The notes below the pieces were generated by a model. It ran no database searches. It saw only the letters and a program-made list of their open reading frames with translations, and was not told the origin of the DNA. This document shows, one piece after another, positions 1 through 8,498 of a DNA stretch of 64,000 nucleotides. Where the stretch lies: NCBI GenBank assembly GCA_934644965.1, contig CAKUDG010000001.1, positions 297,064-361,063 on the forward strand, read 5' to 3'. Both the position numbers and the translations under genes were made by a program. Position 1 is the first letter of the stretch. Every line of letters starts with the position of its first letter. Source of the stretch: an uncultured Victivallales bacterium. GTDB lineage: Bacteria > Verrucomicrobiota > Lentisphaeria > Victivallales > UBA1829.

Positions 1-2394
1 CCCGCACGGCAGAAGTATCTCAATCTGGACTTCTTCGGAAAACCGTGGGAGAATTTTGAACAGATTGACCGCACAGGAAAACCCACTCCGTATTCCACAA
101 GCGCGGTGCAGATCTTCGGAATCACGCTGGAACAGGCGCCGGTTCTGATGGATATCGAGCAGAAACAGCCGGGGAACGTCTTCACCCAGGCGGAAAATCC
201 GGAGACATCGGTAGTGCTGAAGTCTCTGCGTCCGGCCAAAGGGAAACTGGTCTGGGAAGCGTTTGACGCTGACGGGAAAAAAGTCGCGGGCTCTTCCGCT
301 GACTGGCAGTTCGCCAAAGCCGGAGAGGAGAAAACCCTCAAAATCTCCCTTCCGAAAGACAAAGTCGGGTACTTCGACCTGAACATGACTCTTGCCGATG
401 AAAAAGGCAACGTGATTCTGACACATCCGGCGCGCTTCGCCATTCTTGCGAAAGACGAACGCAAAGCGGATAAATACACCTCCCCCTTTGCGACATGGTG
501 GTTCGACGCACACGGCAGTCTCGGCGATTTTGAAGTCGCCGGTCCCCTGTTCCAGAAAGCCGGAATCCGCAAGGCCAGCTGGGCAACTGCGAAACTTTCC
601 CAGGAGGAAATGGACCGTTTCAACGTCACCACCACGCTGAACCTGATGTTCCCCCTCGGAATCAGAGATCTCGACCCCGCAACGGGCGAGTTCAAGGAAA
701 AACAGATCCGCGATCCGAAGGATCCGAAAAAGAGGATCACCGTCTCCGGCGAGGAATATGCCAGGATGACGATTCAGGAAAATCTGGACAAACGCCCGAA
801 ATCCGATCACATCCTCATCTGGCATGAAACCGCTCCCGGCTACGGTATTCCGGAAGAAATGCTCAACATGGACGTGCCTTCCGATCCGGCGCTCAAAGAG
901 CGTGCGGAAAACCTCGGAAAGTACATCAACGCCGCCGGCAAAATCATCCGGAAGCATTTCCCGAAACTGAAAATCCAGATCGGGAACAGCAGCGCTTCCA
1001 TCGGAGCTGCCACACTCCCGCTGCGCGGAGGAGCCGATCCGCAGTACTATGACTACATCGGGATCGAAACGCCTTCGCAGGTCATTGTCCCGGAAAAGCT
1101 GCAGGAAGTCGGTTTCCAGGGCATGATGATTTCCAAGGACATTGCCGAAAAGCTCGGCAAGCGGAAAATCCCCGCGAACGGATCCTGGGAATTCACCTAC
1201 CGCTGCGAACGCGACATGGGGGAACAGCAGCAGGCGGAATGGTATATGCGCGACGTGCTGATCTCCCTGGCCAATGATTTCTTCCTGATCAGCCCCGGGA
1301 TCTTCTTCGACTGTTCCAGCGGATACTACAACGGACTCTGGGGCGGAAGCGGAATCATCACCCGCGGGCCGTATGTGTATCCGAAACGCGCGTATGTAGC
1401 GTATGCGGCGCTGACCAATGTGTTTGACCGCGTCAAATTCAACCGTCAGATCCCGACCGGATCCACCACGGTCTATGCTCTGGAATTCAATCGCGCAGAC
1501 GGCCAGAAGGCCATCGCGCTCTGGGCTTCCCGCGGGACGGTGAAATTCAAGGTTGAATTCAACGGGAAAGCGTCCGTCAGGGAATTCACGATGTATGGGG
1601 CGGAAAGCAGGAAGTCCGGAAATGAAATCACCGTGGATGCGGGAACGTCTCCGGTCTATCTGCTCTCGGACAAGGGAGTGAAATCGGTCTCGATTCTTGA
1701 CAGAGCGTTCCCGAAGGACGAGGCTCGCGCCGCAAAATCCAAAGTCGTCGCCCCCCTCAGCTCGCTCGACGGCATCACCGCCGCTCCGGACAAGAGCTAT
1801 GAAAGCACGCACACCAAATTCCTCCCAATCACCAAACCCTCCGATTTCATCGTGAAGGCGGTCAAGGACGAGGAAAAAGGAGACTGCATCGAGGCGACTC
1901 TGGACCTCTCCAAAAACAAGGACACCGGGAAATACATCTCGGAATACACCCACCTGATGTTCAAGGAACCCGTTCCCGTCGAAGGCAATCCCGCCGCGGT
2001 CGGAGTCTGGGTGAAAGGAAACTCCAGCTGGGGACGGATCCTCTTTGAAATCGAAGATGCGGAAGGCGAAGTCTGGAAGACTCTCAGCACCTCCGGATGG
2101 GGATGCGACATCCTTGACTGGCCAGGAAATCTCTCCGTCAACTTCGACGGATGGAACTTCGTGGCGCATCCTCTCCGCGATACCGATCTCTTCAACGACC
2201 ACAGCCCCGGACCAGTCTCCGAGCAGTGGGTCTCCGAAGGCGGAAACAAGAAGATCGACATGCCGATCAAACTCCGCGGCATCGGAATCGAAGTCAACAG
2301 AAACAAACTCGATCTGCTGGATTTCAAGAAGTCCGAGCCCTCGGTCCGCGTCAAGGACTACAGCGCCGTTTACGACAAGGAGGAAGACAAATAA
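1..2394 (+). CDS. Glycosidase-like protein, 5'-truncated by window edge
   Basis: The frame is open from base 1 to the TAA at 2392-2394 (797 codons visible), so the start lies outside the window. The GTG at 106 is only an internal codon. I do not recognise the family with certainty. The central third reads like a TIM-barrel glycosidase: the stretch around 820-850 encodes ILIWHETAPGYG, whose Glu resembles the acid/base Glu of clan GH-A enzymes, and aromatic-rich strands follow (FFDCSSGYYNGLWGGSG near 1305-1345). The last ~250 residues are beta-sandwich-like and could bind carbohydrate. Two hairpins follow the gene. A role in polysaccharide breakdown is inferred from this architecture and from the other glycosidases in the window. 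It could also be a non-catalytic carbohydrate-binding protein. Confidence 0.75.
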   Translation, partial: PARQKYLNLDFFGKPWENFEQIDRTGKPTPYSTSAVQIFGITLEQAPVLMDIEQKQPGNVFTQAENPETSVVLKSLRPAKGKLVWEAFDADGKKVAGSSADWQFAKAGEEKTLKISLPKDKVGYFDLNMTLADEKGNVILTHPARFAILAKDERKADKYTSPFATWWFDAHGSLGDFEVAGPLFQKAGIRKASWATAKLSQEEMDRFNVTTTLNLMFPLGIRDLDPATGEFKEKQIRDPKDPKKRITVSGEEYARMTIQENLDKRPKSDHILIWHETAPGYGIPEEMLNMDVPSDPALKERAENLGKYINAAGKIIRKHFPKLKIQIGNSSASIGAATLPLRGGADPQYYDYIGIETPSQVIVPEKLQEVGFQGMMISKDIAEKLGKRKIPANGSWEFTYRCERDMGEQQQAEWYMRDVLISLANDFFLISPGIFFDCSSGYYNGLWGGSGIITRGPYVYPKRAYVAYAALTNVFDRVKFNRQIPTGSTTVYALEFNRADGQKAIALWASRGTVKFKVEFNGKASVREFTMYGAESRKSGNEITVDAGTSPVYLLSDKGVKSVSILDRAFPKDEARAAKSKVVAPLSSLDGITAAPDKSYESTHTKFLPITKPSDFIVKAVKDEEKGDCIEATLDLSKNKDTGKYISEYTHLMFKEPVPVEGNPAAVGVWVKGNSSWGRILFEIEDAEGEVWKTLSTSGWGCDILDWPGNLSVNFDGWNFVAHPLRDTDLFNDHSPGPVSEQWVSEGGNKKIDMPIKLRGIGIEVNRNKLDLLDFKKSEPSVRVKDYSAVYDKEEDK

Positions 2395-2428
2395 TCCTGT
2401 CGTTTTTTCCTCCCCGTTCTCTCTGCAA

Positions 2429-2465
2429 GCCGCCGCCCTGAACACTCACCACAGGGGGCGGCGGC
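2429..2465 (+). repeat. GC-rich inverted repeat after the first gene
   Basis: GCCGCCGCCC (2429-2438) pairs with GGGCGGCGGC (2456-2465) around a 17-nt loop. No T-run follows, so it is more likely an mRNA 3'-end stabilising or pausing hairpin than a terminator. Confidence 0.45.
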
Positions 2466-2506
2466 ATACAAAATGAGAAGGGGGAAAAACATCGGAAATA
2501 CTGCAG

Positions 2507-2541
2507 GCCGGGAACGGGAAATCTCGTTCCCGGCTTTTTTT
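2507..2541 (+). terminator. Rho-independent terminator
   Basis: Stem GCCGGGAACG (2507-2516) pairs with CGTTCCCGGC (2525-2534) around an 8-nt loop, and seven T residues follow. It lies 113 bp after the stop of the upstream glycosidase-like gene and would end that transcript. Confidence 0.8.
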
Positions 2542-2809
2542 CTTTCCATTTCTCCTGTACTCATTCTCCAGTTTGAATTCATGACGATTCTGTCACAATC
2601 CCTTTTCCGGGAATCTCTTTCTTTTTCTTTCCGCACCCCGGCATCCGGCCTTCCCTCCAGGAGCCCTTTCTCACTTTTGATTCACAAGAAAGAGAAAAAA
2701 GAATTATAAAAAATCATTGTTTCTGCCTGCTCCAATAAAAAAAAACCGAAAAATAATCAAAAAAGAGAAAAATTTTAAAATATTCTTCTCATAATTGAGA
2801 AAAAGGTCA

Positions 2810-2837
2810 TTGACAGATTCTTTTTTCTTTGTATAAT
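2810..2837 (+). promoter_or_regulatory. Strong sigma70-type promoter for the prepilin-like gene
   Basis: A perfect TTGACA (2810-2815) is separated by 16 bp from a perfect TATAAT (2832-2837), inside an AT-rich stretch (2690-2840). Transcription should begin near 2844, about 300 nt before the ATG at 3144. This is the best promoter match in the window. Confidence 0.8.
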
Positions 2838-2843
2838 TAACAA

Positions 2844-3143
2844 TAACAGGATGCGGCATGGATGAAATGAACGGCACGGCCGGACACGACTGAAAAAGAG
2901 GACAGCATACATCCCGCCACAGGAATCATGCTTGGCAAAGACAAGGGAAAAGGAAGAAACGGGGAAGCCGGTATTTTTATCGGATGCGTATATTCATCAG
3001 GGAAGGAGGTGCGGAAGATCGGGAAGGAAGAAACTTGGCATTCGGGTAAAGTTTTTTGCAGCAGGTCTTTTTGAATTTTGCAGAAAACCTGAGTCACGGA
3101 CAGGTTTCACCCCTGCGGGGGAAAAACAATCGGGAGAAAACAA
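2844..3143 (+). other. Long 5' leader of the prepilin-like gene
   Basis: About 300 nt separate the predicted transcription start from the ATG at 3144. No convincing coding frame or known riboswitch core was seen. A short hairpin (CCCC-TGC-GGGG near 3111-3121) lies just upstream of the start, and GGGAG precedes the ATG by a few bases. The leader may carry post-transcriptional control; this is inference only. Confidence 0.4.
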
Positions 3144-3971
3144 ATGAAAAAGAATCACGGTCTTTTCAGAAGTCAAAGTTTCACATTGATTGAACTACTT
3201 GTCGTCATAGCGATCATCGCCATTTTGGCGGGGATGCTGATGCCAGCGCTGGCGGCGGCACGTGCGAAGGCACAGGCCATCAACTGCGTTTCCAACATGA
3301 AACAGAACTTTACCATGTTCGCGATTTATTATGCGGACAATCAGTTCATGCCTCCGAGAGGCGTCCAGGTGGATTTCGCTTCGGATGGAACCAACCGTTA
3401 TATGACCTGGGCTGTTCTGGAGAAACTCGGATATGCTCAGGCTGCCTCTCAGTCTCTCAATACAGGGTACGGCGGAGACGGGCCTTATGTGAAACAGTGG
3501 TGGTGCCCGAGCATTTCGATGGGACCGGATACGGCATATGACCTGAAGCCCCTCAAGACAGTTGCGATGAACGGATACGGAGCTTCCTACGGGATCAATC
3601 CGCATTATCTGGGATCGGATTCCAGGAACTATGAAAAGAATCCGGGCGGAGTGTTCATGAGCGAAGGATCGAGCATGGGACTGGGAACGACCAGCGGTTT
3701 CAAACATGTGGAATTCCGTCACGGCGTGAATCCTGTGATGAATGAAATGTCGGGCTTCGACGAACCCATCGTCGGCTTCTGCAACAACATGGACGGCGGC
3801 AGCTATCTGAACCTGGTCAATGCCGACGGCGGAATGGAAACTTATACTGCGACAGCCAGAGGCGCCTTCTATGACCGCCTCATCGAAGTCCCCGCACTCT
3901 CCGATACACTTGGACATGCGACCGAAGAAGACACGGGCTGTTCGGTTTGCTACACTCAGTCCGCAGGCTGA
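3144..3971 (+). CDS. Prepilin-like (type II secretion/pseudopilin) protein
   Basis: 275 residues. The N-terminus is a classic type IV prepilin leader: a short basic n-region, then SFTLIELLVVIAIIAILAG with the invariant +5 Glu, followed by MLMPALAAARAKAQ and a Cys-containing NCVSNMKQN segment. Prepilin peptidase should cut before the Phe, leaving a hydrophobic helix in the inner membrane. The C-terminal ~200 residues form a polar globular domain without the H-X9-DG motif of many planctomycete/lentisphaeral relatives. Such proteins occur in very large families in Lentisphaerota, and their job (pseudopilus, fibre or glycan handling) is unknown. It has its own strong promoter and a ~300-nt leader. 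The small membrane-protein gene 43 bp downstream is probably co-transcribed. Confidence 0.9.
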   Translation: MKKNHGLFRSQSFTLIELLVVIAIIAILAGMLMPALAAARAKAQAINCVSNMKQNFTMFAIYYADNQFMPPRGVQVDFASDGTNRYMTWAVLEKLGYAQAASQSLNTGYGGDGPYVKQWWCPSISMGPDTAYDLKPLKTVAMNGYGASYGINPHYLGSDSRNYEKNPGGVFMSEGSSMGLGTTSGFKHVEFRHGVNPVMNEMSGFDEPIVGFCNNMDGGSYLNLVNADGGMETYTATARGAFYDRLIEVPALSDTLGHATEEDTGCSVCYTQSAG

Positions 3972-4014
3972 TCTCATTTCATTGGAATGATCTTAAAGCA
4001 AATGAGGTAGATTT

Positions 4015-4704
4015 ATGGAAAATGTGATACTGGCAATTGCAATTTTCTGCGGTATTGCAGGGGTTTATTTCCTGAAAAAGACACAGAAGCATCAGCTGGG
4101 CATTGTCCTGGTGGTGCTGATGTGCGGAGGTCTCGTCTACTATGCGGTGATGCATTATACGGTCTCCTCGCGTCTTTCCGACCGGACGGCGAATATTCTG
4201 TTTGACGGTCAGGCCTATGTCATCGCCCGGGTCATGAAGGATCACTTCCCGAATGCGAAGCAGGCGGTGGTTCTGGGCTGGGGTGATGCGGAGAGAGTCG
4301 GGAAAATGAATGAGGCGATCAAGAACTTCGGATGCAGCAATACCGAATACATCGCTCTCTTTGAAAAAGAGCCGCTCAGTCCGGAGGAAAGAATGTTTTC
4401 CGCAGTCGGGAAAGCCTCCAAGGAGTCGCCTGCGGTCGAGTCGGCGGACGTGCTCTTCTCCGTTTTCGGATTTGATACAAAAACGGCGAAGCACCTCAAA
4501 AAAGGCCAGCAGATTGTCATGATAGACAGTCTGCCGGACAAAGAGCTCTGGGAAAAAGGAGTGGTGAAAGTCGCAGTGCGCAGAAAGGGAAACCTCTCCC
4601 AGGAAAGTTTATCAGAGGATCCTGAAAAATACTACCAGGAAGCATGCGGCGTGTACGTCAATGACGGAAAACTGACATTCGACGCACACGGCAACTTCAA
4701 ATAA
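4015..4704 (+). CDS. Small membrane-anchored protein of unknown function
   Basis: 229 residues, not recognised. Two hydrophobic segments lie at the N-terminus (about residues 3-20 and 28-47), then a soluble domain of ~180 residues with a regular alpha/beta pattern (for example AVVLGWGDAERVGKM and VDVLFSVFG-like strands), perhaps a Rossmann-like or NAD-type fold. GAGG (about 4000-4006) precedes the ATG at a suitable distance. It follows the prepilin-like gene by 43 bp and is followed by a strong terminator, so the two probably form one transcript. A role in assembling or anchoring the pilin-like protein is possible but not shown. Confidence 0.8.
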   Translation: MENVILAIAIFCGIAGVYFLKKTQKHQLGIVLVVLMCGGLVYYAVMHYTVSSRLSDRTANILFDGQAYVIARVMKDHFPNAKQAVVLGWGDAERVGKMNEAIKNFGCSNTEYIALFEKEPLSPEERMFSAVGKASKESPAVESADVLFSVFGFDTKTAKHLKKGQQIVMIDSLPDKELWEKGVVKVAVRRKGNLSQESLSEDPEKYYQEACGVYVNDGKLTFDAHGNFK

Positions 4705-4747
4705 GTCTCTTTCTTCCCTCCCTGTGCGGATGTGCAACGCATCCGCC

Positions 4748-4791
4748 GGCATGGCCGCCTCTCTTCTTCCGGGCGGCCATGCCTTTTTTTT
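4748..4791 (+). terminator. Rho-independent terminator
   Basis: A perfect 12-bp stem, GGCATGGCCGCC (4748-4759) with GGCGGCCATGCC (4772-4783), is followed by eight T residues. It ends the prepilin-like/membrane-protein transcript. A smaller hairpin (GCGGATG/CATCCGC near 4726-4746) sits just before it. Confidence 0.9.
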
Positions 4792-4872
4792 CACCTTTCC
4801 CACCAAGAAAAGATCTGAAGCGGATTCCCTTCTGAAAATCACAAACAGATAAGAAATCCCCTTTTTTTTACA

Positions 4873-4900
4873 TTCCATTTTCCCATGGACAGCCTATACT
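4873..4900 (+). promoter_or_regulatory. Weak promoter candidate for the glycyl radical operon
   Basis: TATACT (4895-4900) makes a good -10. The -35 at 16 bp (TTCCAT, 4873-4878) is poor, so activation by a regulator would be expected. The ribosome site AAGGAGAG (4951-4958) precedes the ATG at 4967 by 8 nt. Confidence 0.3.
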
Positions 4901-4966
4901 TTCCATAATGGGCGCCATTCAGAGAACGCCATCACTCGCGGCTGAAAAAAAAGGAGAGATCTTTCC

Positions 4967-7246
4967 ATGCTGAACGAATTTTCCATTTCCCCGAAGGAAA
5001 AAAAGATCCTGCTTTCCAAGTTTCGCAATCCGGAATGTTTTCTCGATCCGGAAACAGGCAGAGACAACGAAACTCTCCGCAACGACGTTCTCCTTCTCGC
5101 CGATTCCCTGAAGGGACTGCCGCATCCGCTGATCAAGGCCAAAGTCTTTGAATATCTCTGCTTCAATATGCGTACGGGAGTCCATGCGGCGGATCCCTTC
5201 CCCGCATTCGGATGCTGGAACCGGGACAGACGCCCAGCGGCGCCCCTGCTCCGCCGCTGGGAAACGGAAGTCAATGAACGTCTTCTCCCGGAAACAAGCT
5301 CCCGGATCGCGGAATTCAACCGCGCCGGAATCTATGCCGTATGGAAAGACTTCGATCACTCCGTGCCGGACTGGGACGACATTCTCGAACTCGGTTTCCA
5401 CGGTCTGCTCGAACGGGCACAGAAATACCGTGAGAAAAGAGCTCTGGAAAACAAAAACACTCCGGAATCCGAGATCTATTTTGAGTCAGTCGGAATCACT
5501 TACAATGCCATTCTGAAAACACTTCTCCGCTTTGCCTGCTATGCGGAGAAAAGGGCGGAGCAGGAGCAAGACCTCTCCAGCCGCGGAGGAGGAGGAAAAG
5601 CGGACGGGAACAAAAGCAGCAGCAGAATCTCCAGGCTCGCCACCGCACTGCGTCACCTTTCCTGCGCCGCACCGGGAAATCTGTACGAGGCGCTCCTGCT
5701 CATCTTTCTTTATTTTCTTTTTGGCGAACATGTCGATCACATGCAGGTGCGTTCGCTGGGGAATCTGGACCGCATTCTGTATCCGTATTATAAACGGGAC
5801 CTGAGTTCCGGAACCTTCACGGAAGAGGAGATCCGGAGACTTCTGGGCTGCTTCATGCTTCAGTTCGCCTCCATCAACAATTATTGGGGACACCCCTTCT
5901 ATCTGGGGGGAACGGAGAAAGACTCTTCAAGCGGAATCAACGAACTCTCCTTTCTGATTCTGGACGTCTTCGATTCCCTTTCAATCACTTCGCCGAAGAT
6001 CCAGCTGAAATATTCCGCCCGGACGCCGCGCGACTTTCTTCTGAAGGCATTCGAGATGATCCGGCATGGAAACAGCAGTCTGGTTTTTGTCTCGGAGGAC
6101 GGGATCAAACGCGCGATGATGTCCTGCGGGCATACGGAAGAGGAAGCGCGTACCTGCCATGTCTGCGGCTGCTATGAATTCGGCGCTGCCGGCGCCTCCA
6201 ACGCCACCGCGCCCTGCTATCTGAACCTGCCCAAAGGAATCGAACTTCTGCTGAACAACGGAAGGGATCCGATGACGGGAATTGACTCGGGAATCCGGGG
6301 TGATGAGATCGGAAATATCGGCGACTTCGATTCTTTTTACCGGAATTACCTGCATTTCGTGAATGAAATGATTGAAATTACCGTCGGACAGGTCAACGAA
6401 TTTGAAAAACATCTTTCGGCGATCAATCCCGGGGCAGTGCTCTGCGCCGCGATCAAACACAGTCTCGAAACGGCGCGCGACGCCTTTTCCACCGGCTGTC
6501 TCTACAACAACACTCTCATGCTTTATTCCGGTTTCGCAAGCGCGGTCGATTCCCTGTCGGCGATCCGGAAATTCGTTTTCAGGGAAAAAGTTCTCTCTCT
6601 CTCCGAAATGGCGGAAACGCTCCGGAGCAACTGGGAGGGCCGCGAAGCGCTTCGCCTCCGGATCCGGCACGACTCGGCAAAGTACGGAAACGGAGACAAG
6701 GAAAGTGATTTTCTTGCCGAAATGCTGGCAAATTTCCTCAGTTCCAAAATCAATCTGCGCCCCAACAGCCGGGGCGGATTCTGGATGGCGAGCGGGCATG
6801 CGGCAAGATCGTTCATCACACTCGGAGAAAAAACTTCCGCCACGCCGGACGGGAGAAAGAAAGGGGAGGAACTGTCTAAAAACCTTTCTCCCGTCATGGG
6901 GACGGACGTCAACGGGAGCGCCGCGCTGCTGCGTTCCGTGACGGAAATCGATTCCTCCCGTTTCCCGGGAGACTTTTCCCTCGATGTCATGATGCATCCC
7001 GCCACAGTCTCCGGAGAAGATGGACTGAATGTTCTTTTCTCACTCCTTGAAATCTACAGAAAGAGAAACGGGATTGCTCTTCATTTCAACCTCTTCGATC
7101 AGGAAACACTTTTGGATGCACAGAAACACCCGGAAAAATATGAATCGCTCCAGGTCCGCGTCTGCGGCTGGAACGTCCGCTGGAATGATCTCTCGCGAAA
7201 GGAGCAGGATGCCTACATTGAACGAGCCTCAAGAATCCGGGAATGA
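4967..7246 (+). CDS. Glycyl radical enzyme (pyruvate formate-lyase superfamily), substrate unknown
   Basis: 759 residues, a normal length for the superfamily. The C-terminus carries the glycyl-radical motif RVCGWNVRW, with Gly734 about 25 residues from the end. The active-site Cys loop reads CHVCGCYE: Cys402 followed by Tyr403 and Glu404 matches the G-C-x-E arrangement of the eliminase/dehydratase class (glycerol, choline and 4-hydroxyproline enzymes use GCVE), not the Cys-Cys pair of pyruvate formate-lyase. Two extra cysteines (397, 400) sit in the same loop. By family knowledge, the activase makes a glycyl radical that moves to Cys402 and abstracts H from the substrate. The substrate cannot be read from the sequence. 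No microcompartment or downstream dehydrogenase gene is adjacent. The activase gene overlaps its 3' end, so the pair is translationally coupled. Confidence 0.93.
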   Translation: MLNEFSISPKEKKILLSKFRNPECFLDPETGRDNETLRNDVLLLADSLKGLPHPLIKAKVFEYLCFNMRTGVHAADPFPAFGCWNRDRRPAAPLLRRWETEVNERLLPETSSRIAEFNRAGIYAVWKDFDHSVPDWDDILELGFHGLLERAQKYREKRALENKNTPESEIYFESVGITYNAILKTLLRFACYAEKRAEQEQDLSSRGGGGKADGNKSSSRISRLATALRHLSCAAPGNLYEALLLIFLYFLFGEHVDHMQVRSLGNLDRILYPYYKRDLSSGTFTEEEIRRLLGCFMLQFASINNYWGHPFYLGGTEKDSSSGINELSFLILDVFDSLSITSPKIQLKYSARTPRDFLLKAFEMIRHGNSSLVFVSEDGIKRAMMSCGHTEEEARTCHVCGCYEFGAAGASNATAPCYLNLPKGIELLLNNGRDPMTGIDSGIRGDEIGNIGDFDSFYRNYLHFVNEMIEITVGQVNEFEKHLSAINPGAVLCAAIKHSLETARDAFSTGCLYNNTLMLYSGFASAVDSLSAIRKFVFREKVLSLSEMAETLRSNWEGREALRLRIRHDSAKYGNGDKESDFLAEMLANFLSSKINLRPNSRGGFWMASGHAARSFITLGEKTSATPDGRKKGEELSKNLSPVMGTDVNGSAALLRSVTEIDSSRFPGDFSLDVMMHPATVSGEDGLNVLFSLLEIYRKRNGIALHFNLFDQETLLDAQKHPEKYESLQVRVCGWNVRWNDLSRKEQDAYIERASRIRE

Positions 7247-8393
7247 ATCAAAGAAAGCTTCCTGCACGGATTTTCCGTCCGTTTCTCTTCCCCTGTCGGA
7301 CAAAGAAAATGGAAACGAAACAGGCGAAATCAAGGAAAAGGAAAAGGAAAAAACACTCTTTCTCCTTCACCGTTCCCACCTCCCCCACCCCGCCCACGCC
7401 GAGACGGGAAGGAGAGCCCTTCTTGCAGACATCCGCCACTTTTCCGTCCACGACGGTCCCGGAATCCGGACCACCTTTTTCCTGAAGGGCTGCCCTCTCC
7501 GCTGCCGCTGGTGCCACAACCCCGAAACCTTTTCCCCCACTGCGCAGATGGCCTTTTATGAACAGAACTGCATCCTCTGCGGAGAATGCGAGAAAGTCTG
7601 CCCCTCCGGAGCCCATAGGATCCTCCCGGGAACGCAGAGATTCCTCGGGCAAACCCAGCGGTCCGCAGGACGGAAGTCTGCATGGGATGAGGAATCGCCT
7701 GCATTTACCCGCCACCAATTCCACCGGAAACTCTGTACCGCATGCGGGAAATGTGAAGAGGTATGCCCTTCCGGAGCACTCCGACTGTACGGGAAGGAAA
7801 AAAGCGTGTCCGAAATGCTCGAAGAGGCATTGAGCGACCGGGAATTTTATGACGAATCCGGAGGCGGAGTGACTCTTTCCGGAGGCGAACCGCTTCTTCA
7901 GGCGGAGTTCTGCCGGGCATTCTTCTCCGCATGCCGGGCGGAAGGAATCCATACCGCCCTGGACAGCAGCTGTTTCGCCCCGCGGAGAGCGCTGGAAGAC
8001 CTTCTCCCGTATACGGATCTCTTCCTCGCCGACTGGAAACACCCCGATCCCGAAGTCCATGAAGCCCTGACCGGACAGGAAAACGCTCTCATCCGGGAAA
8101 ATCTGCTCTTCCTTGCCCGTGAAGGAGCCGTAATCGAAATCCGCATTCCCCTCGTCCCCGGGATCAACGATTCCGAAAAGGATCTGAAGCGGAGCGGGGA
8201 ATTTCTGAGGCGTCTGAATCCGTGCAGGGTCCGTCTTCTTGCCTATCATCCGCTGGCGAGGACAAAATATGCCGCACTCGGAATCGCAGGGCATTTCATG
8301 GAGGGAATCACCCCTCCCTCCGACAACGACTTGAGGACAGCCGCGGACTTCCTCCGCAGATACGGACTCAATGCCGTGCCGGGATGGCTGTAA
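7209..8393 (+). CDS. Glycyl radical enzyme activating enzyme (radical SAM, PflA-like)
   Basis: 394 residues from the ATG at 7209, which has GGAG at 7201-7204 and overlaps the glycyl radical enzyme gene by 38 nt. No other ATG/GTG/TTG start was seen before the conserved domain. The radical-SAM motif is GCPLRCRWCHNPE (Cys95, 99, 102). Two inserted ferredoxin-type 4Fe-4S motifs follow: Cys121/124/127/131 and Cys176/179/182/186. Further core motifs are GGGVTLSGGEPL and DLFLADWKH. The enzyme cleaves S-adenosylmethionine to install the glycyl radical on its partner. Oddities are an ~80-residue polar N-terminal extension rich in Lys/Glu and a ~45-residue insert between the two ferredoxin clusters. 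The two-cluster insert is typical of activases for dehydratase-class partners. Confidence 0.93.
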   Translation: MPTLNEPQESGNESKKASCTDFPSVSLPLSDKENGNETGEIKEKEKEKTLFLLHRSHLPHPAHAETGRRALLADIRHFSVHDGPGIRTTFFLKGCPLRCRWCHNPETFSPTAQMAFYEQNCILCGECEKVCPSGAHRILPGTQRFLGQTQRSAGRKSAWDEESPAFTRHQFHRKLCTACGKCEEVCPSGALRLYGKEKSVSEMLEEALSDREFYDESGGGVTLSGGEPLLQAEFCRAFFSACRAEGIHTALDSSCFAPRRALEDLLPYTDLFLADWKHPDPEVHEALTGQENALIRENLLFLAREGAVIEIRIPLVPGINDSEKDLKRSGEFLRRLNPCRVRLLAYHPLARTKYAALGIAGHFMEGITPPSDNDLRTAADFLRRYGLNAVPGWL

Positions 8394-8498
8394 ATTCCTT
8401 CCGGAATCATGCTGCCGAGAAGAGAGAAAGAAAACGCTTGTACCTCCCCCCTCCTCCTCCTCTTTTTCCTTCCCTTCCCCTCCTTCCAGCGCCCTTTC

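Noticed and set aside
2844..3143. Riboswitch in the prepilin-like gene leader
   Set aside because: No consensus core of the common classes (cyclic-di-GMP, TPP, cobalamin, SAM, glycine) could be read.
7029..7208. Upstream extension of the activase frame
   Set aside because: It lies inside the glycyl radical enzyme gene in another frame. The ATG at 7209 has a ribosome site, and the extension has no activase-like sequence.
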